Below are positions 17,734-26,048 of a DNA stretch of 64,000 nt, piece after piece. Source of the DNA: Clostridiales bacterium (GTDB lineage Bacteria; Bacillota; Clostridia; Christensenellales; CAG-138); contig SFDB01000001.1 in the NCBI GenBank assembly GCA_004558825.1, forward strand, positions 139,468 through 203,467. The letters are read 5' to 3'. A program made the position numbers and the translations under genes. The notes beneath the pieces were generated by a model that saw nothing but the letters and a program-made list of their open reading frames with translations, ran no database searches and was not told where the DNA came from. Each line of letters begins with the position of its first letter. Within the stretch, counting starts at the first letter, position 1.

Positions 17734-18588
17734 TTAATTATTTTTTGTTTGCGAAACGCATTTAAGCTCGACGCAAACGATGTTCGGCCTGTTAAACAGC
17801 CTTATTGGGCATACGCTGTTTCCAAGCCCGCGGCTCACAACAAGAGTCGTGCCGTTCACCTGATACGCCCCCGCCGTATACTTTGGGAAAAAGCCCTGGT
17901 TCGGCGCAAACAATCCGCCTATCCACGGCAGTCTGAATTGTCCGCCATGCGCGTGGCCGCTGAACACCACATTTATGCCGAACCTCGCATACGAGTCTAT
18001 CAGCTCGGGACGATGCGCAAGCAGCATCTTAAAATTGCTCGACCCATCGCCTATCGCACGTTTTATATGAAATTCGGCCAATCCCGAATGATAGTCAGCC
18101 GTCTGAGTCTCGCCTCGCGGATCCGAAATACCTATAAGATCTGTCGTGTCGCCGTTGCGTTCGATTGTTGTCACTGCATTCTCGAGCATCGTCACGCCAA
18201 TATCGAGCATTTGCGCGCTCAGCGCTTCGTATTTATCCGGTACGCTCATCTCGTGGTTGCCGCTGACATAGTACACCGGCGCAAGCTTCACCGCTCCGCG
18301 CACGAACTCCATCGCCTTTTCAATATTCGTGTGTCTGGCATCAATAAGGTCGCCCGTGATCACGATAATATCCGGCCGCAAGTCGCATACGGCGTCAAGC
18401 AGCCTTGACTGCCCCTTGCCGAAGCGCTTGTTGTGCAAATCGGATATATGCACTATCCTGAAGCCGTCGAAGCCGTCAGGTACGTCTTGACTCGCATATT
18501 CAATGGATGTTACCGTCAAATCGTTGGCCTGCCAACAAACGAACACAGCCGATGCTGCAATCAACGCGGCGATCGCAGAAATGATCAT
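17734..18588 (-). CDS. Calcineurin-like metallophosphoesterase, membrane-anchored
   Basis: About 284 aa. An N-terminal transmembrane helix (IISAIAALIAASAVFVCW) places the catalytic domain outside. All metal-binding motifs are present: HISDLHNKRFG, ITGDLIDARH, YYVSGNHE, LLAHRPE and FSGHAHGGQF. It resembles the YkuE/YaeI group, whose members act on lipid-linked or other phosphodiesters; the substrate here is unknown. Start: ATG 18588 has AGGA at eight bases; an ATG five codons upstream (18603) lacks a ribosome site. It follows the beta-solenoid lipoprotein gene closely, so they probably share a transcript. Confidence 0.88.
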   Translation of the reverse strand: MIISAIAALIAASAVFVCWQANDLTVTSIEYASQDVPDGFDGFRIVHISDLHNKRFGKGQSRLLDAVCDLRPDIIVITGDLIDARHTNIEKAMEFVRGAVKLAPVYYVSGNHEMSVPDKYEALSAQMLDIGVTMLENAVTTIERNGDTTDLIGISDPRGETQTADYHSGLAEFHIKRAIGDGSSNFKMLLAHRPELIDSYARFGINVVFSGHAHGGQFRLPWIGGLFAPNQGFFPKYTAGAYQVNGTTLVVSRGLGNSVCPIRLFNRPNIVCVELKCVSQTKNN

Positions 18589-18621
18589 TGTCCCCTTCCT
18601 CATTTGCTTTATCGCCGTGCG

Positions 18622-20505
18622 TCAGTTTTTCCCTCCCGGGGGTTCGGGCATCTCGCTTGGATTCGGCATTCCTTCGGGATGCTCGGGCATTCCGCCATGT
18701 CCGCCTTGTCTGCCGGGCGTCCCGAATCCGCCTTCGCGCGTCACGTTATCCGAAACAGTATTGTCGAGACTAATCTCCGTAACCTGTTCGCCATCGATTT
18801 TTATCGAATACGTTTTACCCGTTTCAAGCCCGGCGGCCGATATTGTCATCGAATTAAACGCGTCTTTCGCTTCATAAGACAGCACGGCTTTCCCGTCGCT
18901 GTCTATTAGCTCAATTTCTGCTCCCGAGCTGAAGCTCTTTCCAAGCGTCAGGCAAATTGAATGCTGTTTTGACGCATTGGCAGGCGTCTCAAGCATTGAA
19001 CATCCGCCTATCGCTACCACCCTGCCGCCGTCAATCAGACACGCGCCGTTAGTGTCGAGCGGCACATCAGGGTCGTTGATTCCGCCGTCAATAACGAGTT
19101 CTCCGCCGGTTATCCATATATATCCGTTGGAATCAATACCGTCGCCTTTCGCGTTGATGTCTATCTTTCCGCCGTCTATATGTACAATGGCGTTGTTCTG
19201 TGCGGAAAACTTATCGTCACGTCCCCATGCGTCCGACGCCTCATCATTTTTATCGCTGCCGCCTGCAACGTTTATTCCGTCGTCATGAGCGGTCAGTTTT
19301 ATCACGCCGCCGCTTATAAGCGCTCCCGTTCCTTCGATACCCTCATAGCACTTTGCCACGCTTATATCGCCGCCCTTTATAATCATCTGCGCGTCTGCGT
19401 GAAAGGCGTCGTCGCCCGTGCTTATCTCAAAGCTGCCGCCCGCAACATAGATATTCGAATTTGAGTGAATCGAATCATCAGAGGAATCGATTTTTAGCGT
19501 GCCGCCGAGTATTATTACATCCGCTTCGGCACTTATTCCCTTGCCGATCTTATCTCCACGCGCCTGTCCGCGGCCGCCGAACGTCACCGCACCGCTTCCG
19601 CCGCCGCAGCTAAGCGTTATATCGCCATTCTCGATGTAAGCAATCGTCTTGGCCGCTATTCCGCCGCCGCCCGACGTTATGCTCACCTCGCCGCCGCATA
19701 TGTAGACATAGCCCTTTTCAGCGCTCTTGTCATTCGTCGATTTTATGCCCTTGCCCGCAGCGTCTACGCTTATTCTGCCGCCGCCTATCAGAACCGCGTC
19801 GCGTCCTATAATTCCGTCGTCAACGGAGCTGATGATGACAGCGCCGTCAAAGATTTTCAGCTTATCCTTCGAGACTATGCCGTTGTTGAACTTGCCTGTC
19901 ACGGTAAGCTTTCCGCTGCCGTTTATCGAAAGGTCGCCTTGGCTGAACACCGCTGCATCGGGCTCATTCGCATCGCCGGCGTAAAGCTCGTTCCTTTCAC
20001 CGTCGGATATAAAGTTCTCCGTGCCGTCGGCAAGCGTGATTATGAGCTTTTTACACTCGCGCGCATATATTGCAGAGCCGTTTCCGCATGAGAGGTTCAC
20101 GCCGTTGAGCACCAGCCTCACCGTATCGTCGGCCGCGCAATCTATAAGTATGCTCGCATTTTCGTTTTTGCCGCTCAGCACATAAACGCCGCCGCTTTTT
20201 ATCTCGTATATGCCGTCTATTTCAGATACGTCCTTCTTCGTCGCCTCGGCATCGTTCCATTCGGACGTCTTATCCTTTGTTTTGAACTCGCCAAGTTTGC
20301 GTCCGCTCATTATGCCTTCGAGTGTGATAAATTCATAGCCTTGCACCGTGTCGCGCATCTTATCTTCGGCTTGTGCATCGTTCTGCGGTGTCTGCGCGCC
20401 GGGCGTCGCGTTTACGCCGTCAGGATTGCCGCCGTTTTGCAGTCCGCACGCACATATCATCAGCGCTGCCATAATGCAGACGAGCGCGATAAGTTTATTT
20501 TTCAT
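18622..20505 (-). CDS. Carbohydrate-binding-domain (DUF4353-type) beta-solenoid lipoprotein
   Basis: 627 aa. Lipoprotein signal peptide with Cys20 (LMICAC). The body (about 110-480) consists of repeated short strands of the form V-x-I-x-G-G-x-I-x-I or D-G-I-x-S (YVYICGGEVSITSGGGGI, DVIILGGTLKIDSSDDSI, AQMIIKGGDISVAKCYEGI), the pattern of a right-handed beta-helix found in surface proteins annotated as carbohydrate-binding domain-containing. The C-terminal tail is Gly/Pro-rich (GGFGTPGRQGGHGGMPEHP). Start at 20505 fits AAGGAGG; the longer in-frame start at 20529 does not. It lies between PHP and metallophosphoesterase genes, same strand. Probably an exposed adhesion or glycan-binding protein. 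Confidence 0.82.
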   Translation of the reverse strand: MKNKLIALVCIMAALMICACGLQNGGNPDGVNATPGAQTPQNDAQAEDKMRDTVQGYEFITLEGIMSGRKLGEFKTKDKTSEWNDAEATKKDVSEIDGIYEIKSGGVYVLSGKNENASILIDCAADDTVRLVLNGVNLSCGNGSAIYARECKKLIITLADGTENFISDGERNELYAGDANEPDAAVFSQGDLSINGSGKLTVTGKFNNGIVSKDKLKIFDGAVIISSVDDGIIGRDAVLIGGGRISVDAAGKGIKSTNDKSAEKGYVYICGGEVSITSGGGGIAAKTIAYIENGDITLSCGGGSGAVTFGGRGQARGDKIGKGISAEADVIILGGTLKIDSSDDSIHSNSNIYVAGGSFEISTGDDAFHADAQMIIKGGDISVAKCYEGIEGTGALISGGVIKLTAHDDGINVAGGSDKNDEASDAWGRDDKFSAQNNAIVHIDGGKIDINAKGDGIDSNGYIWITGGELVIDGGINDPDVPLDTNGACLIDGGRVVAIGGCSMLETPANASKQHSICLTLGKSFSSGAEIELIDSDGKAVLSYEAKDAFNSMTISAAGLETGKTYSIKIDGEQVTEISLDNTVSDNVTREGGFGTPGRQGGHGGMPEHPEGMPNPSEMPEPPGGKN

Positions 20506-20535
20506 GATATACCTCCTTAGATATAACAAATTTGC

Positions 20536-21375
20536 TCATTTGGTCAACATCTTGTGTTCGCGGCGTCGCATTATCTCCGATGCTGTTTTGTCGAGCAGCT
20601 TTGACGGCTCGCAGCTCATGCCGACCGTCACATTCGGCCTGTTTGCGCCGTGGAAATCGCTGCCGCATGTCGCTCTCAGCCCGTTTTGCGCAGCAATCGA
20701 TATAAAAAGCTCTTTCTGGCCCTGCGTTGACGACGGATAGAATGCCTCTACGCCCCATAGCCCCGCATCCGCGAGCTTTGCTATTGCCGCATGAGGATTG
20801 CCGTGCATCTTGCAAGGGTGCGCAATGACCGAGATTCCGCCCGCGCCGTTTATAAGGCGTATTGCCTCTTCCGAGTCTATCCGTTCGAAATCGGCATACG
20901 CGGGTTTCCCTGCGCCGATGAGACGCTTGAACGCATCGCTTCTGTCGGTCGCAAAGCCGTTTTTTACAAGCAGGTTTGCTATCGTCAGGCGCGTCATCGT
21001 TCCCCTGCAGGACAGTTCGCTTTGCGAAACATCGTACCCGAGGGCGCGCAGCTTTTTAATTATCGCCGCAGTTCGCTCCGCTCGTTTCTCCATCTGCCGC
21101 CGCAGCGCCTCGCAAAGCTCTGCGTTCTCCATATCAAAATCGAGCCCGAGCATGTGAATCTCTTCCTCGCCGTTCCATGTGTCTATCTCTATGCCGCTTA
21201 TCACGGTCACCCCAAGCTTTTTTCCCTCATCCGCCGCTTCGAGGCAGCCCGCGAACGAGTCATGGTCCGTCAGCGCCAGAAGCTCAACGCCCGCATCGTG
21301 CGCCGCTCGAACAACCTCGCGCGGCGAAAGCGTCCCGTCGGACATATAGGAATGTGTATGCAGATCGGCTTTCAT
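20536..21375 (-). CDS. PHP-domain phosphoesterase (RNase AM / nucleoside-3',5'-bisphosphate phosphatase type)
   Basis: 279 aa. The N-terminal motif DLHTHSYMSDGTLSP (residues 4-18) and LALTDHDSFAG (about 34-44) supply metal ligands. Further ligands are IEIDTWNGEEEIHMLG, VIAHPCKM and CGSDFHG. The pattern and length match the TrpH/YciV group, which removes phosphate from 3',5'-nucleoside bisphosphates and trims RNA 5' ends. Ribosome site AAAGGAG before ATG 21375. It is the first gene of a likely operon with the solenoid lipoprotein 30 bases downstream, and begins just after the ftsH terminator. Confidence 0.88.
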   Translation of the reverse strand: MKADLHTHSYMSDGTLSPREVVRAAHDAGVELLALTDHDSFAGCLEAADEGKKLGVTVISGIEIDTWNGEEEIHMLGLDFDMENAELCEALRRQMEKRAERTAAIIKKLRALGYDVSQSELSCRGTMTRLTIANLLVKNGFATDRSDAFKRLIGAGKPAYADFERIDSEEAIRLINGAGGISVIAHPCKMHGNPHAAIAKLADAGLWGVEAFYPSSTQGQKELFISIAAQNGLRATCGSDFHGANRPNVTVGMSCEPSKLLDKTASEIMRRREHKMLTK

Positions 21376-21389
21376 AGTATTCTCCTTTG

Positions 21390-21424
21390 AAAATGCCGTA
21401 CACCATCACGGCGTACGGCATTTT
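21390..21424 (-). terminator. Terminator of ftsH
   Basis: AAAATGCCGTAC/GTACGGCATTTT, 12 bp around an 11-base loop, ending in TTTT on the minus strand, 9 bases past the ftsH stop. Confidence 0.75.
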
Positions 21425-21432
21425 GCGTTTTG

Positions 21433-23487
21433 TTATTGGCCGGAGCTTCCGCCGTCCTTCGGAATGCCGCCGTCGGCTTCCCTCAGACGCACCAGCGCTT
21501 CAAGGTCATCCGCATCGCGTCTTTGCTTCGGCTCGTTCTCCTTCTTCGAGCTTTCTTCGCGCTCCTTGCGCTCCTGCTCGCGTTTTTCCATCTTCTCGCG
21601 ATACGGAACAAGCTCAAGCTCTTCTCCCTCGTATATCTTTCTGAATTCGTCGCCCGTCATGCGCTCATACTCAATGAGCTTGTTCGAAACCCTTTCGAGC
21701 GCCTCCATATCGGAAGAAATTATATCCTTTGCCCGATTATACTGCTCTTCGATTATGCGGTATATCGCCGCATCAATTTTTGCCGACATATTTTCAGAGC
21801 AGTTGTTTGTATGTCCGAGCTCCTTGCCTATAAAGACCTCCGTTTGGCCGCCGAGGAACACGGGCCCTATCTCTTCACTCATACCGAATTCCACAACCAT
21901 ACGCCTTGCAAGTGTGCTCGCGCGCTGCAAATCGTTATATGCGCCCGCGCTTATATCGGGCAGCGCTATCTCCTCCGCCGCCCTTCCGCCAAGCAGCATC
22001 GCTATCTCGTCGAGCAGCTTACACTTTGTAAGATGGTTGCTTTCCCTGTCGGGCAGCGTCATTGTGTAGCCGTTCGCCATGCCGCGAGGTATTATCGTAA
22101 CCTCATGAACGGGGTCGCAGCCCTTGAGCTTCAACGATACTATTGCGTGTCCCGACTCGTGATACGCCGTTATGCGCTTATCCTCTTCGGTTATTATACG
22201 GCTCTTTTTCTCGGGCCCCATCATGACGCGTGTTATAGCCTCCTCGAGCTCATCCATCGTTATTTTATCCTTGCTGAAGCGCGCCGCAAGTATAGCGGCC
22301 TCATTAAGCACGTTTTCGAGATCGGCGCCGGTGAAACCGGGCGTACGCTTTGCAAGAACGCTTAAATCGACATCGTCAGCAAACGGTTTGCCCTTGGCAT
22401 GCACCTTGAGTATGGCCTCCCTGCCTTCAACGTCGGGATAGTTGACGACTATCTGCCTGTCAAATCTGCCCGGCCTTAAGAGCGCAGGATCGAGTATGTC
22501 CGCCCTGTTCGTCGCGGCTATGACTATTATGCCCTCGTTCGCAACGAATCCGTCCATTTCAACGAGCAGTTGGTTAAGCGTCTGCTCGCGCTCATCATGG
22601 CCGCCGCCAAGACCGGTTCCGCGTTGGCGTCCCACGGCGTCAATTTCGTCTATAAACACTATCGCAGGAGCACATTTTTTCGCCGTCGCAAATAAATCTC
22701 TCACGCGGCTCGCGCCCACGCCAACAAACATTTCCACAAAATCGGAACCCGATATCGAAAAGAAAGGCACGTTGGCTTCGCCTGCAGCGGCTTTCGCAAG
22801 AAGCGTTTTACCCGTGCCGGGAGGGCCGACGAGCAGCACGCCCTTCGGTATCCTTGCTCCCATCTTTATGAAGCGCTTTGGGGCTCGGAGAAACTCTACA
22901 ACCTCCTGCAGCTCCTGCTTCTCCTCCTCGGCGCCCGCAACGTTTGCGAACGTTATCTTATCCGGGTTGCCCATCGTCACCTTGGCGCGGCTCTTCGAGA
23001 AGTTCGTCATTTGCTTGCCGCCGCCCTGCGCCCTTATCATGACTATGAATAGCACAACGAGAAGTATCATCGGCAGCGAATATGTCAGTATGGTAAAAAA
23101 CGACACATCGCTCACGACCATGACGCGATATTCAAACGGATAGTCGGCTGTCGTTACCTTGTCCGTATCAATCCCCTTAAGCTTTGCGGTCAGCACGGCC
23201 ATATCGGTCGAAAACTGCTCTACCGACGGCACGACCGTAAAAAAGTCACACTTTCCCTTTTTGAAAAAGTCCTTATCTGTGCTGTATTCCGAATTTTTAT
23301 ATATTCCGTATACCGTATCCTTTTGAAGCTGAAGCGCCGCGACTTTATCGTCCCGAACAAGCTCCAGAAACTCCTTGTAGCGTATTTCTTCGGGCTGCTT
23401 GGATAATAACCCCAGACTGCTCGAGAATATCAGAATTATAACGGCGAGCATTACTATGAAAATTATCGTTCCGCCAAATTTTTTCAA
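21433..23487 (-). CDS. ftsH: ATP-dependent zinc metalloprotease FtsH
   Basis: 684 aa membrane-bound AAA+ protease that degrades misfolded membrane proteins and regulators; in Bacillus it also affects sporulation. Two transmembrane helices (about 6-25 and 130-151) flank the extracytoplasmic domain. The AAA module has Walker A GPPGTGKT (221-228), Walker B IVFIDEIDAVG, and the second region of homology ATNRADILDPALLRPGRFDR. The protease zinc site is HESGH (about 445) with the third ligand in the DLQRAS region. The C-terminal tail is charged and rich in E/K/R. TTG start at 23487, preceded by GGAGG at seven bases. Confidence 0.97.
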   Translation of the reverse strand: MKKFGGTIIFIVMLAVIILIFSSSLGLLSKQPEEIRYKEFLELVRDDKVAALQLQKDTVYGIYKNSEYSTDKDFFKKGKCDFFTVVPSVEQFSTDMAVLTAKLKGIDTDKVTTADYPFEYRVMVVSDVSFFTILTYSLPMILLVVLFIVMIRAQGGGKQMTNFSKSRAKVTMGNPDKITFANVAGAEEEKQELQEVVEFLRAPKRFIKMGARIPKGVLLVGPPGTGKTLLAKAAAGEANVPFFSISGSDFVEMFVGVGASRVRDLFATAKKCAPAIVFIDEIDAVGRQRGTGLGGGHDEREQTLNQLLVEMDGFVANEGIIVIAATNRADILDPALLRPGRFDRQIVVNYPDVEGREAILKVHAKGKPFADDVDLSVLAKRTPGFTGADLENVLNEAAILAARFSKDKITMDELEEAITRVMMGPEKKSRIITEEDKRITAYHESGHAIVSLKLKGCDPVHEVTIIPRGMANGYTMTLPDRESNHLTKCKLLDEIAMLLGGRAAEEIALPDISAGAYNDLQRASTLARRMVVEFGMSEEIGPVFLGGQTEVFIGKELGHTNNCSENMSAKIDAAIYRIIEEQYNRAKDIISSDMEALERVSNKLIEYERMTGDEFRKIYEGEELELVPYREKMEKREQERKEREESSKKENEPKQRRDADDLEALVRLREADGGIPKDGGSSGQ

Positions 23488-23527
23488 AGCACATCCTCCT
23501 GCGCATTCTTACTGTGTTTATTATGCT

Positions 23528-23556
23528 ATAGTATCATAAAAAGCTGCGCCGTTCAA
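23528..23556 (-). promoter_or_regulatory. Promoter of ftsH
   Basis: Minus strand TTGAAC (23556-23551), 17-base spacer ending in TGA, TACTAT (23533-23528): an extended -10 promoter about 40 bases before the TTG start. Confidence 0.6.
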
Positions 23557-23619
23557 ACGCGGCCGCGTTTTTTTTATGTTTACCGCGTGAAAAGTTTGTG
23601 AACTTGCGATTTTTGACGC

Positions 23620-24531
23620 TCAGCACGCCGACGCAAGGCTGACTGCTATTTTCGCCGCAAGCTCGACATTATTTTTCACAAGCCGTATGTTTGTTTCCAA
23701 GCTTTCGCCGCCCGTCAGCCGCTGTATCCTGTCAAGCAGGAACGGCGTTATCGCTTTGCCGTTTATTCCGCTCGCATCTGCTTCGCGCAGCGCTTCGTTT
23801 ATCGCGCGATCTATCGTCTCGCCGTCCATCTCATATTCTTCGGGAACAGGGTTTCCTATAACCATGCCGCCGTCAAGACCTATTCTGCTGCGAGCGGCAA
23901 TTATGCGGGCGATTTCCTCGGCGCTCGACGACATATAAGGCGCCATGAACCCGCTGCTTCTTGTGTAAAACGCGGGGAATTCTTCCGTTCCGTACGATAT
24001 TACCGGAACGCCCTTAGTCTCAAGATACTCAAGTGTTAGGCCTATATCGAGTATACTTTTTGCGCCGGAGCATACGACGGCCACATTCGTGCGCGCAAGC
24101 TCCTCAAGGTCTGCCGATATATCCATTGTTTTTTCGGCTCCGCGATGTACGCCGCCTATGCCGCCCGTCGCAAACACGCTTATGCCGGCCGCCGCCGCGA
24201 TTGTCATGGTGCCCGCTACAGTGGTCGCACCGTCAAGCTTTCGCGCCGCAATTATGGGAATATCCCGCCGCGACACCTTAGTGACGCGCGTCCCCGCCTT
24301 TCCAAGATACTCTATCTCATCCCGTGTGAGACCTGCGCAGAGCTCGCCGCCTATTATCGCGCATGTCGCGGGAACTGCCCCGTTATTTCTCGCCGTTTCC
24401 TCACATTCAAGCGCCGTGACTACGTTCTTCGGATACGGCATTCCGTGCGAAATTATCGTGCTCTCGAGCGCAACAACGGGTTTTCCCTCCGAAATCGCCT
24501 CGCTGACTTCTTTTGAAAGCTTTACGTTCAT
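23620..24531 (-). CDS. psuG: Pseudouridine-5'-phosphate glycosidase
   Basis: 303 aa. Splits pseudouridine 5'-phosphate into uracil and ribose 5-phosphate, so modified-RNA breakdown products can be reused. Family segments: VVALESTIISHGMPYP near the N terminus, TVAGTMTIAAAAGISVFATGGIGGVHRG with the catalytic and metal region, VVCSGAKSILDIG, NPVPEE and the C-terminal INGKAITPFLLDRI. Start chosen at ATG 24531, seven bases after GGAGG; the ATG immediately upstream (24534) is possible. The start overlaps the stop of the MATE gene, implying translational coupling. The matching kinase is not here but at 39110. Confidence 0.94.
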   Translation of the reverse strand: MNVKLSKEVSEAISEGKPVVALESTIISHGMPYPKNVVTALECEETARNNGAVPATCAIIGGELCAGLTRDEIEYLGKAGTRVTKVSRRDIPIIAARKLDGATTVAGTMTIAAAAGISVFATGGIGGVHRGAEKTMDISADLEELARTNVAVVCSGAKSILDIGLTLEYLETKGVPVISYGTEEFPAFYTRSSGFMAPYMSSSAEEIARIIAARSRIGLDGGMVIGNPVPEEYEMDGETIDRAINEALREADASGINGKAITPFLLDRIQRLTGGESLETNIRLVKNNVELAAKIAVSLASAC

Positions 24532-25910
24532 CATGATTCCTCCATATTCTCGACAGCCACGACGGGCTGTATCCATTTCATGCTTCTAAATCTTTGTATG
24601 CACATTATGTTTTTGGGTATATCCTCACAAAGCAGCATCACCGTATAGACTATCAGGAAGTCTATCTTAAATACCAGCCCTAAAATCGCCGTTACAGGCA
24701 GCGCAAAAAGCCAAAGACACATCAGGTCGAATTTCATGCCCGTTTTCGTGTCTCCACCTGCCCTGAAAATGCCGACAATGCTTATGTAGGGTATGTTTCT
24801 CACGCCCATCTCTATGCCGTATATCATAAGAAGCGCGGCGGCTGTCGTTTTGACGTAAGCGTCACTGTTAAAGAGCGTAAGTATCGGACCGCGCAGCGCT
24901 ATCACGCCCGCGCCGATTATGACCGCCATCACCGGCACTATTACCATGAAGCGCCCGGCATATGTCTTAGCTTTATCGATATCGCCCGCGCCTATGCTTT
25001 TCGCAACGATGACGTTACAGGCGTTGCAGACGCCAACGAAAAACACGAACGATATGTTCTCGACCGTTCTGAATATAGTTAGCGCCGCATAATTATCCGT
25101 ACCCATATGACCGAACACCGCGTTATAGCACATCACGCCGAGCGCCCAGAGCGACTCGTTCGCAAGCACGGGAAGCGATTTTTTGAAGAAGCTCTTCGCA
25201 AAATCCTTCGATATTCTGAATCCCGCTCGGAAATTGGACGCAACCGCGTTTTTCTTTGCGCGCGACATTATAAGCAGCAGCACCGGCGCGATAAGCGCCG
25301 CTATCGACGTCGCATATGCCGCGCCGTCAACACCGAGCTGTGGGCAGCCGAATTTGCCGAAGATAAGTGCGTAGTTAAGCACAGTGTTTATGGCTACCGA
25401 CAGGGCGCTCGTAATAAACGGCAGCTTTACCTCCTCAACCGAACGCAGCACAATGGAGCACGTCTGGCTGAGCGCCACGCCGAGATATGATATGCACGCT
25501 ATCCTTATATAGCTCGCCCCAACCGCTATTACGTCCGCATCGTTTGTGAATAAACCAATCAGCGTTCCGGGCATTGCAAACGCCGCCGCAATAAACAAAA
25601 GCGCTATCGGTATATTACAAAGAAGCATCATGACATACGCGCGCGAAATGCCGTCCTTATCGCCGTTTCCCCAATACTGCGCGACAAACACGGCGCCTCC
25701 CGAGGCAATGCCGAACATGACAATATTACAGAAAAAGGATATCTGCGAGCCTATGCCTACAGCGGCTATCGCCGTATCGCCGAGCCTTCCGACCATAAGC
25801 GTATCAATCAGCGACAGCGACGTTGTCAAAAGGTTTTGAAGCGCTATCGGCAGCGCAAGCCGCAGCAGCGCCTTCCAAAACACTTTGTCATGAAAAACGT
25901 TCTTTTTCAT
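24531..25910 (-). CDS. MATE family efflux transporter
   Basis: About 459 aa, 12 transmembrane helices in two homologous halves. N-terminal MATE pattern FWKALLRLALPIALQNLLTTSLSL; conserved VDTLMVGRLGD-like segment and VFVAQYWGNGD; in the second half VGVCNACNVIVAKSIGAGD. These carriers export cations, drugs or metabolites with Na+ or H+. Start chosen at ATG 25910, six bases after GGGG; an in-frame ATG at 25922 exists. Co-transcribed with psuG (overlapping stop and start), which is unusual and may hint at a nucleoside-related substrate. Confidence 0.92.
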   Translation of the reverse strand: MKKNVFHDKVFWKALLRLALPIALQNLLTTSLSLIDTLMVGRLGDTAIAAVGIGSQISFFCNIVMFGIASGGAVFVAQYWGNGDKDGISRAYVMMLLCNIPIALLFIAAAFAMPGTLIGLFTNDADVIAVGASYIRIACISYLGVALSQTCSIVLRSVEEVKLPFITSALSVAINTVLNYALIFGKFGCPQLGVDGAAYATSIAALIAPVLLLIMSRAKKNAVASNFRAGFRISKDFAKSFFKKSLPVLANESLWALGVMCYNAVFGHMGTDNYAALTIFRTVENISFVFFVGVCNACNVIVAKSIGAGDIDKAKTYAGRFMVIVPVMAVIIGAGVIALRGPILTLFNSDAYVKTTAAALLMIYGIEMGVRNIPYISIVGIFRAGGDTKTGMKFDLMCLWLFALPVTAILGLVFKIDFLIVYTVMLLCEDIPKNIMCIQRFRSMKWIQPVVAVENMEES

Positions 25911-25938
25911 ATAAAACCCCATTCTTAACTATGCAGCA

Positions 25939-25967
25939 ATCATACCACCGCCGCACTTATTTTACAA
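25939..25967 (-). promoter_or_regulatory. Promoter of MATE-psuG operon
   Basis: Minus strand TTGTAA (25967-25962), 17-base spacer ending in TGG, TATGAT (25944-25939). Confidence 0.6.
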
Positions 25968-25985
25968 GCGCATACGACGCCCTTA

Positions 25986-26015
25986 TTGCCATAACATTGT
26001 GCGCAGATGTATAAT
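25986..26015 (+). promoter_or_regulatory. Promoter of M3 peptidase gene 26049
   Basis: TTGCCA (25986-25991), 18-base spacer, TATAAT (26010-26015). Divergent from the MATE promoter 20 bases away. Confidence 0.55.
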
Positions 26016-26048
26016 CCATATAATATTTGGATGTAGGAGGATCTATCC

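Noticed and set aside
23562..23580. GC palindrome followed by eight T near psuG
   Set aside because: The T-run faces the plus strand, where no gene ends; on the minus strand it has no T-run after the stem, so I do not call a psuG terminator.
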